Positions 1-8,302 of a stretch of DNA of 64,000 nt are shown here, in pieces. This stretch comes from Clostridiaceae bacterium (lineage in GTDB: Bacteria > Bacillota > Clostridia > Lachnospirales > Lachnospiraceae): NCBI GenBank assembly GCA_902362865.1, contig CABIYE010000003.1, positions 108,895 through 172,894 of the forward strand. Reading direction: 5' to 3'. Under the pieces are notes generated by a model. It was not told the origin of the DNA and made no database searches. It worked only from the letters and a program-made list of their open reading frames with translations. Every line of letters begins with the position of its first letter. The stretch's first letter is position 1. The position numbers and the translations under genes were made by a program.

Positions 1-478
1 GTCTTATCTGCCGGAACAGGTGTCGGTTCAACCTCTTTCAGACCTGCAATCGCATCCTCAAGCGCCTTAGCTGCGTTGTCAACACTTGTCTGGTCTGCAT
101 TTGCATCTGCATTTAACGTCTTTGCGTCTGCAAGCGCTTTTTCCATTGCTTCCCAGCTGTCTTTCGTATATTTTGACTCATCCTCTGCCGGGATTGCTTC
201 TGCCTTAGCAATCGCTGCTGCAAGCGCTGTCTTATCTGTCGGAACTGGTGTCGGCTCTACCTCTTTCAGACCTGCAATCGCATCCTCAAGCGCCTTAGCT
301 GCGTTGTCAACACTTGTCTGGTCTGCATTTGCATCTGCATTTAACGTCTTTGCGTCTGCAAGCGCTTTTTCCATTGCTTCCCAGCTGTCTTTCGTATATT
401 TTGACTCATCCTCTGCCGGGATTGCTTCTGCCTTAGCAATCGCTACTGCAAGCGCTGTCTTATCTGTCGGAACAGGTG
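1..478 (-). repeat. Near-identical 228 bp tandem repeats encoding FIVAR modules
   Basis: Units start at 1, 229 and 457, an exact 228 bp (76 codon) period. The two full units differ at only a few bases. Each encodes one three-helix FIVAR-like module ending in a Pro/Thr/Val linker. Only a short piece of the third unit (457-478) is conserved before the sequence changes into the upstream domain. The array continues past the window edge. Such high DNA identity suggests recent duplication and likely copy-number variation. Confidence 0.9.
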
Positions 479-3400
479 TTACTTCTTCAACCGCCTTGCC
501 GTATACTTTCCAGCGTCCAATACCATTTGCCCGCTTTCCTTCTGCAACGGTTACATTCATACGGATGCTGGTAGTGGTTACCGGTTCTACATTAATGATA
601 TTGTACTGATCTGTATTCAGGTAGTTGTCAGAGATAATGGTCATCGGCTGCCAGTTACCATTCTCATCCAGATATTCCATTGTCACTTTTGACGGAACAC
701 CTGTATCGCCACCATCATCGTACCAGTAAACTTCGTTGCCCGCTACCTTAACCGTCTCATTCCATGTATAGCTTACCCAGAGAACAGTTCCTGACTCCTG
801 GGACCAGTTGCCCCAGCCTTTTCCGGTTCCAAAAGCAGAGCTTTCCGGCTCAAAAGCAGGGTCATTGATTCCGTCTAATTTCTCCCAGGAAGATGTATAA
901 GATGCTTCCGGTGTTGCATAAGGAGCGATATCACTGTCTTCCGCAAGGTCATTTACTGTGATTTCAACAGAATCGCTGATTTCACCGATTGCTGCTGTAA
1001 TTGTTACTTTTCCTGTACCAACAGCTGTTACCACGCCATCCTCTACGGTAGCAATCGTCTCATCGCTGGAGCTCCATGTAAGAGCATCCATATTGGTTAC
1101 ATGCAATGGAGATGCCTCTACTGTAAGTTTTGCTGATTCCATCTTCTCAAGTTCGGTCTTTCCGGAAATCTTAAGGCTCTTTGCAGTACCCTTTGCATAG
1201 ATTCCGAAATTATCAAGAAGTCCATTGTAATGCTCACTTGCCCAGAGAGCCCGGCCAATATACAGTGTACTGTCATTGCCAAGGATCTCCGTCAGACTGG
1301 ATGCACATTCGGTCTCGCCTGCCAGTTCGTAATTCAGATAAATCCTGGTTCCGTCCTGACCAAAAATCACATCTACATGTGTCCAATCATCTCTGCCTAC
1401 TGCAACTGTCTGGCTGGATCCTGCCACACCACGGCCGTCCAGATATCGCTCTACCACAAGTCCGGCATCATTTACAAGCCCACCCAGGTAGTGTTCTTTA
1501 CGTCCGCCGTCTAACGGTGCTTTGTCATCAATGTTTGCAAAATACGGCCATCCGGACCATCCTGTGTTTGGCTTCATATCGAAGGAGAATGCAATCTCAT
1601 CATAACCGGTCAGAAGGCTTCCGCCATCCTTATCCGTAACTTTGATGGATGAAGTTCCGTCAAAGCTCAGGCCATGTCCCTTGTGTCCTTCAAATTCCTG
1701 CGGTTCCAGAGTTCCGGTTACAGTACCTATTGCATAGTCGCCGCCGTTGAAAGTGCCGTCTTCATTCTTATCCTCAAAGTCAAAGTATGCAATTTCAGTT
1801 GTTGTGTCAACTACAGGTTCCGGTACATCACCGACTGCTTTCCAACGAAGAATACCAACGCATCCTGCTTCTGAGTTCTCGCTGTCATTCTTTGTACGAA
1901 TGTATAATCTTACTGCTGTTGTGTTAATCTTTTCAGCAAACTTAATGGTATTGTACTGATTCAGTTTTACCATATCTTCATATGATGTTGTAAGTTCAGC
2001 TACTTGCCACTTGCCTGCATCATCCAGGTATTCAACTCGAATCTCTCCAGGAACATCACACCAGCTCGGTTTATTTCTATCGTTAGTTCCCCAGAATACT
2101 TCAAATCGGCTGATCGTCATCGGATCATCCCAGTCATACTGCAGCCAGCTCCACTGTCCTTTGCTATACCAGTTTCTGTATGCTCTACCGCCATTATAAT
2201 TATCCGTAGAGCTCTTCGGCTCCCAGTCTTTCATGATATCATACGGTGAACCATAGTAATCATACCATGTATTGCAGGTCAGAGATGCTGCATATTCCAG
2301 ATCGTTCTCGTCTACCACCGGCGGACGGAAGGATACTGTAATCTCTACAGGTCCGGTAACAGCTTTGACTGTATATGTATTATCTACAACCTGATCCTGT
2401 ACTTCTTCACCATTTACAACCAATTTCTTCACAATATAGCCTTCATTCGGCGTCATGGTAATGACAAGATCATCGCCATCCTTTACCATGTCTGCCTGTG
2501 CAGTTGTGGCAATTGTACCTGTAAGTGGTGTACGGTTATTAACAGTTACATCAAACCATTCTTTTCCATCATCGGCGATGAGAAGTGTCTTAAAGTATGT
2601 TGTATAAGCAGATGATGCAAATTCCGGTGCAAACATTGGTCTGAAGGTATAACCCTTCGCTGTCAGAACCGGGAATCCATTCTTCTCATCCTTAGAAATC
2701 TTAATGGAATCAGAAATGGTGTTGGATAAAATCAATGTTGACCAATCTCTGTTTGTATCCTCTGCGGCCATTACTAACGGTCCATACATAACGCTCGATA
2801 CAGTTGAAGCACCAAGCTTGTCCGGAGTATTATCCAGATGCAGTGACCAAGGAATTGTTACGTCGATCACATCACCGGATTTAATTCCTTCCAATGCTAC
2901 ATAGCTGCTTACTGCTGCATTTACTTCTACGTCTTTTCCATTTACTTTTACGTTCATGCCTTCAGTTGCCCAGTACGGCACACGCAATTTCATGGTAAAG
3001 CTTCCTGTTCCTTTTCCGGATACAGTGAACTTAGAAGTATCGGATGGGAATACAGTCTCCTGCTTTACGGTAAGATCTTTTTCTGCCCATGTTACCGTAG
3101 ATGGCAGATACAATCCTACATACAGAGTGTCATTTGTCTTTACATAAGCTGCTTCCTGATATTTTACATGGTTTTCCATACCGGTACCATGGCAACAGGA
3201 GAAGGAATCATAGTCTCCGCCATAGCTTCTTCTCTGTCCAGGTCCAATTGGAAGCATATATGTGGTTCCGTTATGTCTGTTGTTTGTTACATTCGGGGTC
3301 TGGGAAGCCAGAATCTGATTATACAGTGTCCTCTCATAATAATCCATATACTCTGCATTATCCGGATCAAAGTTATTCAGCTCCTTCGTCAGCTTCAACA

Positions 3401-6056
3401 TATTGTAAGCCGCACAGGTCTCACAGTTGCTGTCGCCAACGATATTATTTGCCTGCTTATATGGTTCTGTAAATTTCTCACCAGTACCTACACCGCCGAT
3501 GGAATAAGCATAACGGGAAACTGCCATCTGCCAGAAGTTGGAGGCTACATCATAATAATAGCTTTCCGGTTTTCCGGCTTTTGCAGTTGCTTTATACAGT
3601 TCCAGCGCACCGATAATCTGCGGGATATGCTGGTTTGCATGACGTCCTGCAATATCATCATAGTTATTTGCCAGGTTATCAAAGAAGGTCGTATTATCAA
3701 ACAGTTTTGCACCTTTAATAAATTCTTCGTCATCTGTGTAAAGATACAGTTTTGCCAGAGATTCATTAAATCCACCAAACTCACCGGCAATATACATATC
3801 CCACATTTTGGTCAACTGTTCCTGCGGCAATACGCTCAGACGGTTGATTGCCCATTTACCAAGTGCTGTTGCCGCTTCCAGACCCTCTTCACTTCCGGCA
3901 TAGGTATAAGCATCCAAAAATCCTGCAATTAATTTATGCAGCGTATAGTATGGCGCCCAGATACCACTGTCAGGACTTCCATAAGGAACATACTGCTCCA
4001 GAAGTGCAAACTGGTCAGGAGAATATGCGCTGACAAAGCCCTCGCCCCACTCATTCGGGTCTTTACTCCAGTTAGCTGTCAATACACCCTTGGTTACGAA
4101 ATCTTTTGCTTCGCCCTTGGACATCTTCTGCAGTGTACGCAGTTCATGTACCATTTCATTCAGTTTTACTTTCAATTCTGCATCACCGGTGGAAGCGTAA
4201 GCAAGTGACAATGCTGACATATAATGTCCGATCGAATGTCCGCGGAGAAGTCCTGTCGGCTCATCCCATCCCCCCAGAGGCTGTGCACCCTTCGTATCCT
4301 GTCCAAAGGTCTTACGGAAGTTATACAGCATACGGTCATTGTCCAGGAGTTTCAGATAAACAATGTCCCTTTCTCTGTTCTGAGTCAGGATAGATCCATC
4401 TTCACCAATTGCGTCCAGAGAAATATCATTCAAATCAAAGCCTTCAGAAACAGCTACCTTCACAGCTTCCGCCTCATCAACAACTGTTACCGTTGCTTTG
4501 ATTGGATACGTTTCTCCTACAATAGCACCTTCTACTTTGAAACTTCTTGCTGATGCAAATTCAGAATCATCGATATAGCTTGGCCATGACGCTTTCAGCT
4601 TATTCTTTGTATCATCAGAATATGTTACAGTTACCCAGTTCGGCATTGTCGGAGCAACTCCTACACGGGTGGTAACTTCAATTGCATCATATCCTTTAAT
4701 GGTAACTGCCTCACGGAATGCCAATACAGTTGCATCAAGTTCTACAGTTTTGCTCTCTGTTCCGTAGGAAACCGTAGCTTTAATCTTACCTGTTGCATTT
4801 TCCTGACCAAGTTCCGGTCTGGTTACTGTTGCTACGCCATCTTGAATTACAATTGCAGAGTTTTCACTTGTCCATGTAATGGCAGAACCCCACTCACCTG
4901 CTGTCGGAACATTAAAGCTTTCCATAAGCGCGGAAAGATCTCCAACCGCAGCTTTTGCTGCTTCTGCATCATGTTCAACGATCTGCTGATCGGTATATCG
5001 AGCTGCAACTGTTACATCAAATTCTTTCGTATCTGTTACACCATTGTATGCAATCGTTGCGGTCAATGTTACAGTAACATTTCCGGTCTCTGCATTCGGT
5101 CTCGTCACGCTTGCCGTACCATTCTCAATTTCAATTGCAGAGTTGTTACTTGTCCATGTAATTGTAGAGCCATTTACACCGGTTGTCGGCAATGTAAAAT
5201 CTTCTGTTACCGCACTGGTATCACCCAGAGTCAATGCATCTTTGTCTGCAGATACGATACCCTCATCGGTTACATCATACATAGAAGCGATTTCCTCTGC
5301 TGTCAGTGCACGGTCAAACATCTTAACTTCTGCAAACTGTCCCTTTGTCGGAGCATCGCCAAACTGTCCATAGCCAATAAAGTTGTTGTCTGTCTCTGCC
5401 AATTCGCTGATATTAATGCCTGTATCAACGGTTTCACCAACCTGTGCACCGTTCTCATACAGGGACATATTTCTGCCGTCCAAAACCACGGTAGTCAGAA
5501 CCCAGCGGTTCTTGTCAAAGTTTGTACCCTTAGATACACCCTTCTCATTCTGCCATCCGGAATTGGTAATCGCTGCGGAATAACCCTTAAATCCATCATT
5601 CCCGCCATCAGATAACAGATACATATATTTATTTGTATCTGTACCAATATCCCAGATTCTCTGATAACCAGTATCGGTAGAAAGATTTACCCACATACTG
5701 ATCGTTGCCGCTGTCTTATCTTTTAAGATATTCTCCGGAAGTCTCAGGTAGGAACCATTCTCTCCTCCAGGAAGCTCTAACGCTTTTACTGTCTTTCCGT
5801 AGAGATTTACATCACTGATCTTATAACTTCCTTCTACTGCGCCTCCTACTCTTTCCAGTTTACCTACGTTCTGGTTCTGAGAAGCATCAGGAATCTCTGT
5901 CGCATAGCTGTTCTGCAGAACGAAATCGTAATACAACATCAGGTCTGCATCGGTATCCGCAGCCTTAGAAACCAATGCTGTTGCCGGAATAGATGTTATC
6001 ACAAATGCTGCTGCAAGCAAAATGGATAAGCCTTTTCGCAAAAATTTCTTTGTCAT
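1..6056 (-). CDS. Giant secreted GH127-type beta-L-arabinofuranosidase-like protein (3' end outside window)
   Basis: An extracellular glycosidase, probably acting on L-arabinofuranosides of plant glycans. I translated the frame from ATG 6056, preceded by AGGAGG; it stays open to the window edge (about 2018 codons seen). Order: signal peptide (residues 1-32), LamG-like domain (about 35-240), two atrophied Ig-like domains (about 250-440), GH127/DUF1680 catalytic domain (about 540-1140), Ig-like stretch, F5/8C-like domain (about 1250-1390), second LamG-like domain (about 1400-1615), Big_2-like domain, second F5/8C-like domain (about 1710-1850), then FIVAR repeats. The family's cysteine motifs are visible: an ETCA segment near residue 870 and CCHGTG near 953, the zinc/nucleophile cysteines in characterised GH127 enzymes. 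The exact substrate is uncertain, since GH146 shares these motifs. The anchor is not visible because the C-terminus is missing. Confidence 0.85.
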   Translation of the reverse strand, partial: MTKKFLRKGLSILLAAAFVITSIPATALVSKAADTDADLMLYYDFVLQNSYATEIPDASQNQNVGKLERVGGAVEGSYKISDVNLYGKTVKALELPGGENGSYLRLPENILKDKTAATISMWVNLSTDTGYQRIWDIGTDTNKYMYLLSDGGNDGFKGYSAAITNSGWQNEKGVSKGTNFDKNRWVLTTVVLDGRNMSLYENGAQVGETVDTGINISELAETDNNFIGYGQFGDAPTKGQFAEVKMFDRALTAEEIASMYDVTDEGIVSADKDALTLGDTSAVTEDFTLPTTGVNGSTITWTSNNSAIEIENGTASVTRPNAETGNVTVTLTATIAYNGVTDTKEFDVTVAARYTDQQIVEHDAEAAKAAVGDLSALMESFNVPTAGEWGSAITWTSENSAIVIQDGVATVTRPELGQENATGKIKATVSYGTESKTVELDATVLAFREAVTIKGYDAIEVTTRVGVAPTMPNWVTVTYSDDTKNKLKASWPSYIDDSEFASARSFKVEGAIVGETYPIKATVTVVDEAEAVKVAVSEGFDLNDISLDAIGEDGSILTQNRERDIVYLKLLDNDRMLYNFRKTFGQDTKGAQPLGGWDEPTGLLRGHSIGHYMSALSLAYASTGDAELKVKLNEMVHELRTLQKMSKGEAKDFVTKGVLTANWSKDPNEWGEGFVSAYSPDQFALLEQYVPYGSPDSGIWAPYYTLHKLIAGFLDAYTYAGSEEGLEAATALGKWAINRLSVLPQEQLTKMWDMYIAGEFGGFNESLAKLYLYTDDEEFIKGAKLFDNTTFFDNLANNYDDIAGRHANQHIPQIIGALELYKATAKAGKPESYYYDVASNFWQMAVSRYAYSIGGVGTGEKFTEPYKQANNIVGDSNCETCAAYNMLKLTKELNNFDPDNAEYMDYYERTLYNQILASQTPNVTNNRHNGTTYMLPIGPGQRRSYGGDYDSFSCCHGTGMENHVKYQEAAYVKTNDTLYVGLYLPSTVTWAEKDLTVKQETVFPSDTSKFTVSGKGTGSFTMKLRVPYWATEGMNVKVNGKDVEVNAAVSSYVALEGIKSGDVIDVTIPWSLHLDNTPDKLGASTVSSVMYGPLVMAAEDTNRDWSTLILSNTISDSIKISKDEKNGFPVLTAKGYTFRPMFAPEFASSAYTTYFKTLLIADDGKEWFDVTVNNRTPLTGTIATTAQADMVKDGDDLVITMTPNEGYIVKKLVVNGEEVQDQVVDNTYTVKAVTGPVEITVSFRPPVVDENDLEYAASLTCNTWYDYYGSPYDIMKDWEPKSSTDNYNGGRAYRNWYSKGQWSWLQYDWDDPMTISRFEVFWGTNDRNKPSWCDVPGEIRVEYLDDAGKWQVAELTTSYEDMVKLNQYNTIKFAEKINTTAVRLYIRTKNDSENSEAGCVGILRWKAVGDVPEPVVDTTTEIAYFDFEDKNEDGTFNGGDYAIGTVTGTLEPQEFEGHKGHGLSFDGTSSIKVTDKDGGSLLTGYDEIAFSFDMKPNTGWSGWPYFANIDDKAPLDGGRKEHYLGGLVNDAGLVVERYLDGRGVAGSSQTVAVGRDDWTHVDVIFGQDGTRIYLNYELAGETECASSLTEILGNDSTLYIGRALWASEHYNGLLDNFGIYAKGTAKSLKISGKTELEKMESAKLTVEASPLHVTNMDALTWSSSDETIATVEDGVVTAVGTGKVTITAAIGEISDSVEITVNDLAEDSDIAPYATPEASYTSSWEKLDGINDPAFEPESSAFGTGKGWGNWSQESGTVLWVSYTWNETVKVAGNEVYWYDDGGDTGVPSKVTMEYLDENGNWQPMTIISDNYLNTDQYNIINVEPVTTTSIRMNVTVAEGKRANGIGRWKVYGKAVEEVTPVPTDKTALAVAIAKAEAIPAEDESKYTKDSWEAMEKALADAKTLNADANADQTSVDNAAKALEDAIAGLKEVEPTPVPTDKTALAAAIAKAEAIPAEDESKYTKDSWEAMEKALADAKTLNADANADQTSVDNAAKALEDAIAGLKEVEPTPVPADK

Positions 6057-6089
6057 TCTATATCCTCCTTTTTTCTTTTTCTGCGGTAA

Positions 6090-6130
6090 TTGACAAGTAT
6101 GTAATATCTTCCCCCTTTCTTACTTGTCAA
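6090..6130 (-). promoter_or_regulatory. Candidate promoter and operator of the GH127 gene
   Basis: Reading the minus strand, TTGACA (6125-6130) is followed after 17 bases by ATATTA, or after 18 by TATTAC. A perfect 10 bp inverted repeat, TTGACAAGTA (6090-6099) and TACTTGTCAA (6121-6130), spans the promoter: one arm contains the -35 box and the other lies just downstream of the -10. A repressor binding both arms would block transcription. The regulator is not identified. Confidence 0.55.
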
Positions 6131-6350
6131 ATACACTGTGCATTTTTATTACTACTGCACACGCATTCTCATATATATCATACAGAATTCTCGCCGATTT
6201 CAAAATTCTAAAAAATTTAAAAAAGTGGAAATTTTTAAACTAGTCAATCACAATTCCTGCTTTTTTTGTTTTTCACACATAAAAAAGATTGTGCCTTGTG
6301 CGCAATCGCTGCGCGCGAGCGGACTATAACACAGTAATTTCCTGTTATAT
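6131..6350. other. AT-rich intergenic stretch, no gene seen
   Basis: The 364 bp gap between the GH127 gene and the next gene holds a promoter at one end and a terminator at the other. The middle is AT-rich. It has a short imperfect hairpin near 6289-6309 (GATTG...CAATC) and a 17-mer (6335-6351) that recurs at 13923-13939. No supported coding sequence or RNA gene was seen. Confidence 0.6.
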
Positions 6351-6396
6351 AAAAACAGAGCCACTGCAAAAATAGATAATCCATCTACTTTTGCAG
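6351..6396 (-). terminator. Rho-independent terminator after the small membrane protein gene
   Basis: The arms CTGCAAAAATAGAT (6364-6377) and ATCTACTTTTGCAG (6383-6396) form a 14 bp stem with G-U pairs. On the minus strand the stem is followed by a U run. It sits 25 bp past the stop codon at 6421. Confidence 0.75.
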
Positions 6397-6420
6397 CAGC
6401 CCTTTTATTTCTGCCTGATA

Positions 6421-6825
6421 TTATCCAGCTTTCTCTGCCAATTCATCCAGATATTCATAACACAGATTTCCTTTTGCCCGCTTGTAATAAATGATTTCTC
6501 TCTTGGCATCGTCTTCCGTATTAATCGTGAATTCTTCCGTCTTTCCGGATTCGAGGTACACAGTTACGTGAAACTTGAAACCTCCGGCTGGCAGCGGTAT
6601 GATCCGTTTACTTGCTGACGCCTGATTCCAATTATCAACCAGATAAGCGATTTCCTCAGAATCCGAAATCTCCAGTTCCACACCTCTGCTGCCGTCAAAG
6701 ACCTCGATTTTCTCTACCTGCTGCGCATCAATATTGCAAAAGCGGGTAGGAACAAGGCACCAGACCAGAACCCCGATAATGAAAACCAGAACAATGATTC
6801 CTACTATTTTGAATCCTTTCTTCAT
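6421..6825 (-). CDS. Small single-pass membrane protein of unknown function
   Basis: The product is 134 residues: a short basic N-terminus, one hydrophobic segment (about residues 6-28), then a soluble, probably extracellular domain rich in beta-type sequence. I do not recognise a family. The start at 6825 is chosen over an in-frame ATG at 6846 because GGGGAGG lies 6-8 bases before it. It follows the papain-like peptidase gene by 50 bp on the same strand and precedes a clear terminator, so the two are probably co-transcribed. That could make it an accessory or immunity-type partner of the peptidase, but this is speculation from position only. Confidence 0.7.
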   Translation of the reverse strand: MKKGFKIVGIIVLVFIIGVLVWCLVPTRFCNIDAQQVEKIEVFDGSRGVELEISDSEEIAYLVDNWNQASASKRIIPLPAGGFKFHVTVYLESGKTEEFTINTEDDAKREIIYYKRAKGNLCYEYLDELAEKAG

Positions 6826-6875
6826 AACTGCACCTCCCCTTTTCATAAATATAAAAAGATTTCATATCAAACACA

Positions 6876-8015
6876 TTACCTCACATATATTTTATATCCA
6901 AATACCTGCGGATAATAATTAAATTTCACAAAACGCCCTCCTCTGTTCCAACCATCCATAACAAACAAATAATTAACTCCTGTATTACTAGAAGCATATC
7001 CGAAGCAATAAACACCATGCCCCTCTCCTCTTAAAATTGTCCCTGCTTTCGTATGCAAAACCAAATGAATAGGGCATTGTCCGTTTAATGCTGCCTTGTA
7101 TTCAGAATATGCCGAATTTTTAGAGATTTTTTTATAATTCCAAACTCCAGTTGAGCTTGCGGACACTCCAAAAAAGTTAGCATATCCGTTAGTAATCATA
7201 AAATCAAAAGTCCCCGAAGAATCAACAGTAAGCATTCCTTGATGCACCAATCCAAAAATGGCCTGTGCTTTTGCCCAAAGAGTAGTTGCACCAGAGATTC
7301 TTGAATTGTTCATTACGGATGTTCGACCGCAATTATTCCCCCAGTACCATAGAATATTCGTAGCAGCAGTGGGATAACATACACCGCCACTAGAGAAATC
7401 TGTCATAATCCAATAGTCAGTCCCATATCCAAAAAGAGGGATTTTATAAATCGAATTCGTATTAAGATTGGCATCAGACCAATCAATAATACCGCCTCCA
7501 ATAGTTGCATTAACTGCTGATGCTTCTGTATCTGAAATAGAAACATTCTTTCCTTCATATACCGAATAGTATTCTCCATTTGAAAGCGGTTTATAAAGCA
7601 ACCCCGCACCATTATAAATTATACGCTGTTCAGAACTTTCAATTGTTTCATCCATTGAATTTGCTTGCATCTCTTGTTCTAACTGTTCTCCAAGAACTCC
7701 ATTACTTTCAAATGAAAACTCCACTAAAGGATCTTCTCCGGAAACCAAACTCAAAAGAGTATATCCTGCAGGCTGCCCATCTTTTTGAAAAGTAATATAA
7801 TATCCAGTAATCATCCCATCTGTACCATATAAACGAACAAAATCATCTATTTCTATGGAAGAGTCTTCTTGAGAAGTTTGCATAAAATGTAGTGCATATG
7901 AACTAGCCTGTTCATCAGTAGGATATTGGTTCTCGTTAATATCATTGGCGTAAGAGGTTATCGAAAAAGCAAAGAAAAACAAAAATGTTAAAGTAGGCAT
8001 AAATATTTTTTTCAT
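6876..8015 (-). CDS. Secreted papain-fold cysteine peptidase-like protein (C10/C39-like)
   Basis: This 379-residue exported protein is predicted to cleave peptide bonds outside the cell. It has a signal peptide (about 1-23), a pro-region (about 24-185) with a segment resembling the Spi/C10 inhibitory propeptide, and a catalytic domain. The domain shows a Cys in GGVCYPTAATN (C213), a His in EGHGVYCFGY (H333) and an Asp/Asn in VMDGWN (D354), the order expected for a papain-fold peptidase. AAGGAG lies before ATG 8015, and a strong promoter lies upstream. The arrangement resembles streptopain more than bacteriocin-processing C39 domains, since no ABC transporter is attached. The assignment rests on motifs; the substrate is unknown. 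Confidence 0.65.
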   Translation of the reverse strand: MKKIFMPTLTFLFFFAFSITSYANDINENQYPTDEQASSYALHFMQTSQEDSSIEIDDFVRLYGTDGMITGYYITFQKDGQPAGYTLLSLVSGEDPLVEFSFESNGVLGEQLEQEMQANSMDETIESSEQRIIYNGAGLLYKPLSNGEYYSVYEGKNVSISDTEASAVNATIGGGIIDWSDANLNTNSIYKIPLFGYGTDYWIMTDFSSGGVCYPTAATNILWYWGNNCGRTSVMNNSRISGATTLWAKAQAIFGLVHQGMLTVDSSGTFDFMITNGYANFFGVSASSTGVWNYKKISKNSAYSEYKAALNGQCPIHLVLHTKAGTILRGEGHGVYCFGYASSNTGVNYLFVMDGWNRGGRFVKFNYYPQVFGYKIYVR

Positions 8016-8116
8016 ACAATCACTCCTTATATTTTAGCGGTTAATAAATAACAAAAGGAAAAAGCGCTATTCACAGGGGTGATAAACAGCAAAAAGCAAA
8101 ACAATTATTTTCTGTT

Positions 8117-8145
8117 ATTATAACATAATTATTTTTATAGTTCAA
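8117..8145 (-). promoter_or_regulatory. Promoter of the papain-like peptidase gene
   Basis: On the minus strand, TTGAAC (8140-8145), a 17-base spacer and a perfect TATAAT (8117-8122), with an extended -10 TG dinucleotide. It lies about 100 bp upstream of ATG 8015 in very AT-rich DNA. Confidence 0.75.
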
Positions 8146-8242
8146 CATTTTTATCTATATAGAGACATATTTTATTCTGTTTTTTAAAGCAATATTTAAA
8201 TTTCAACAATTAATTCTTGCCGTCTAAATTTGTCAAAAAGCA

Positions 8243-8283
8243 TTGGACGTCTTTACATCTATATAGATTTTAAAGACGTCCAA
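8243..8283 (-). terminator. Long perfect hairpin after the BspA-like gene
   Basis: Arms TTGGACGTCTTTA (8243-8255) and TAAAGACGTCCAA (8271-8283) are perfect over 13 bp. The loop contains a further palindrome, ATCTATATAGAT. On the minus strand the hairpin is followed by a short T run (TGCTTTTT), 20 bp after the stop at 8303, so termination of the BspA-like gene is the likely role. Confidence 0.65.
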
Positions 8284-8302
8284 GACTACTGTTTTCTACT
8301 TC

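Noticed and set aside
1..478. CRISPR-like array
   Set aside because: The repeats are 228 bp, contiguous, in frame and coding; there are no spacers.
3168..5615. Plus-strand frames such as 3168-3932 and 4842-5615
   Set aside because: Antisense to the GH127 catalytic domain, whose frame has clear motifs; no starts with ribosome sites.
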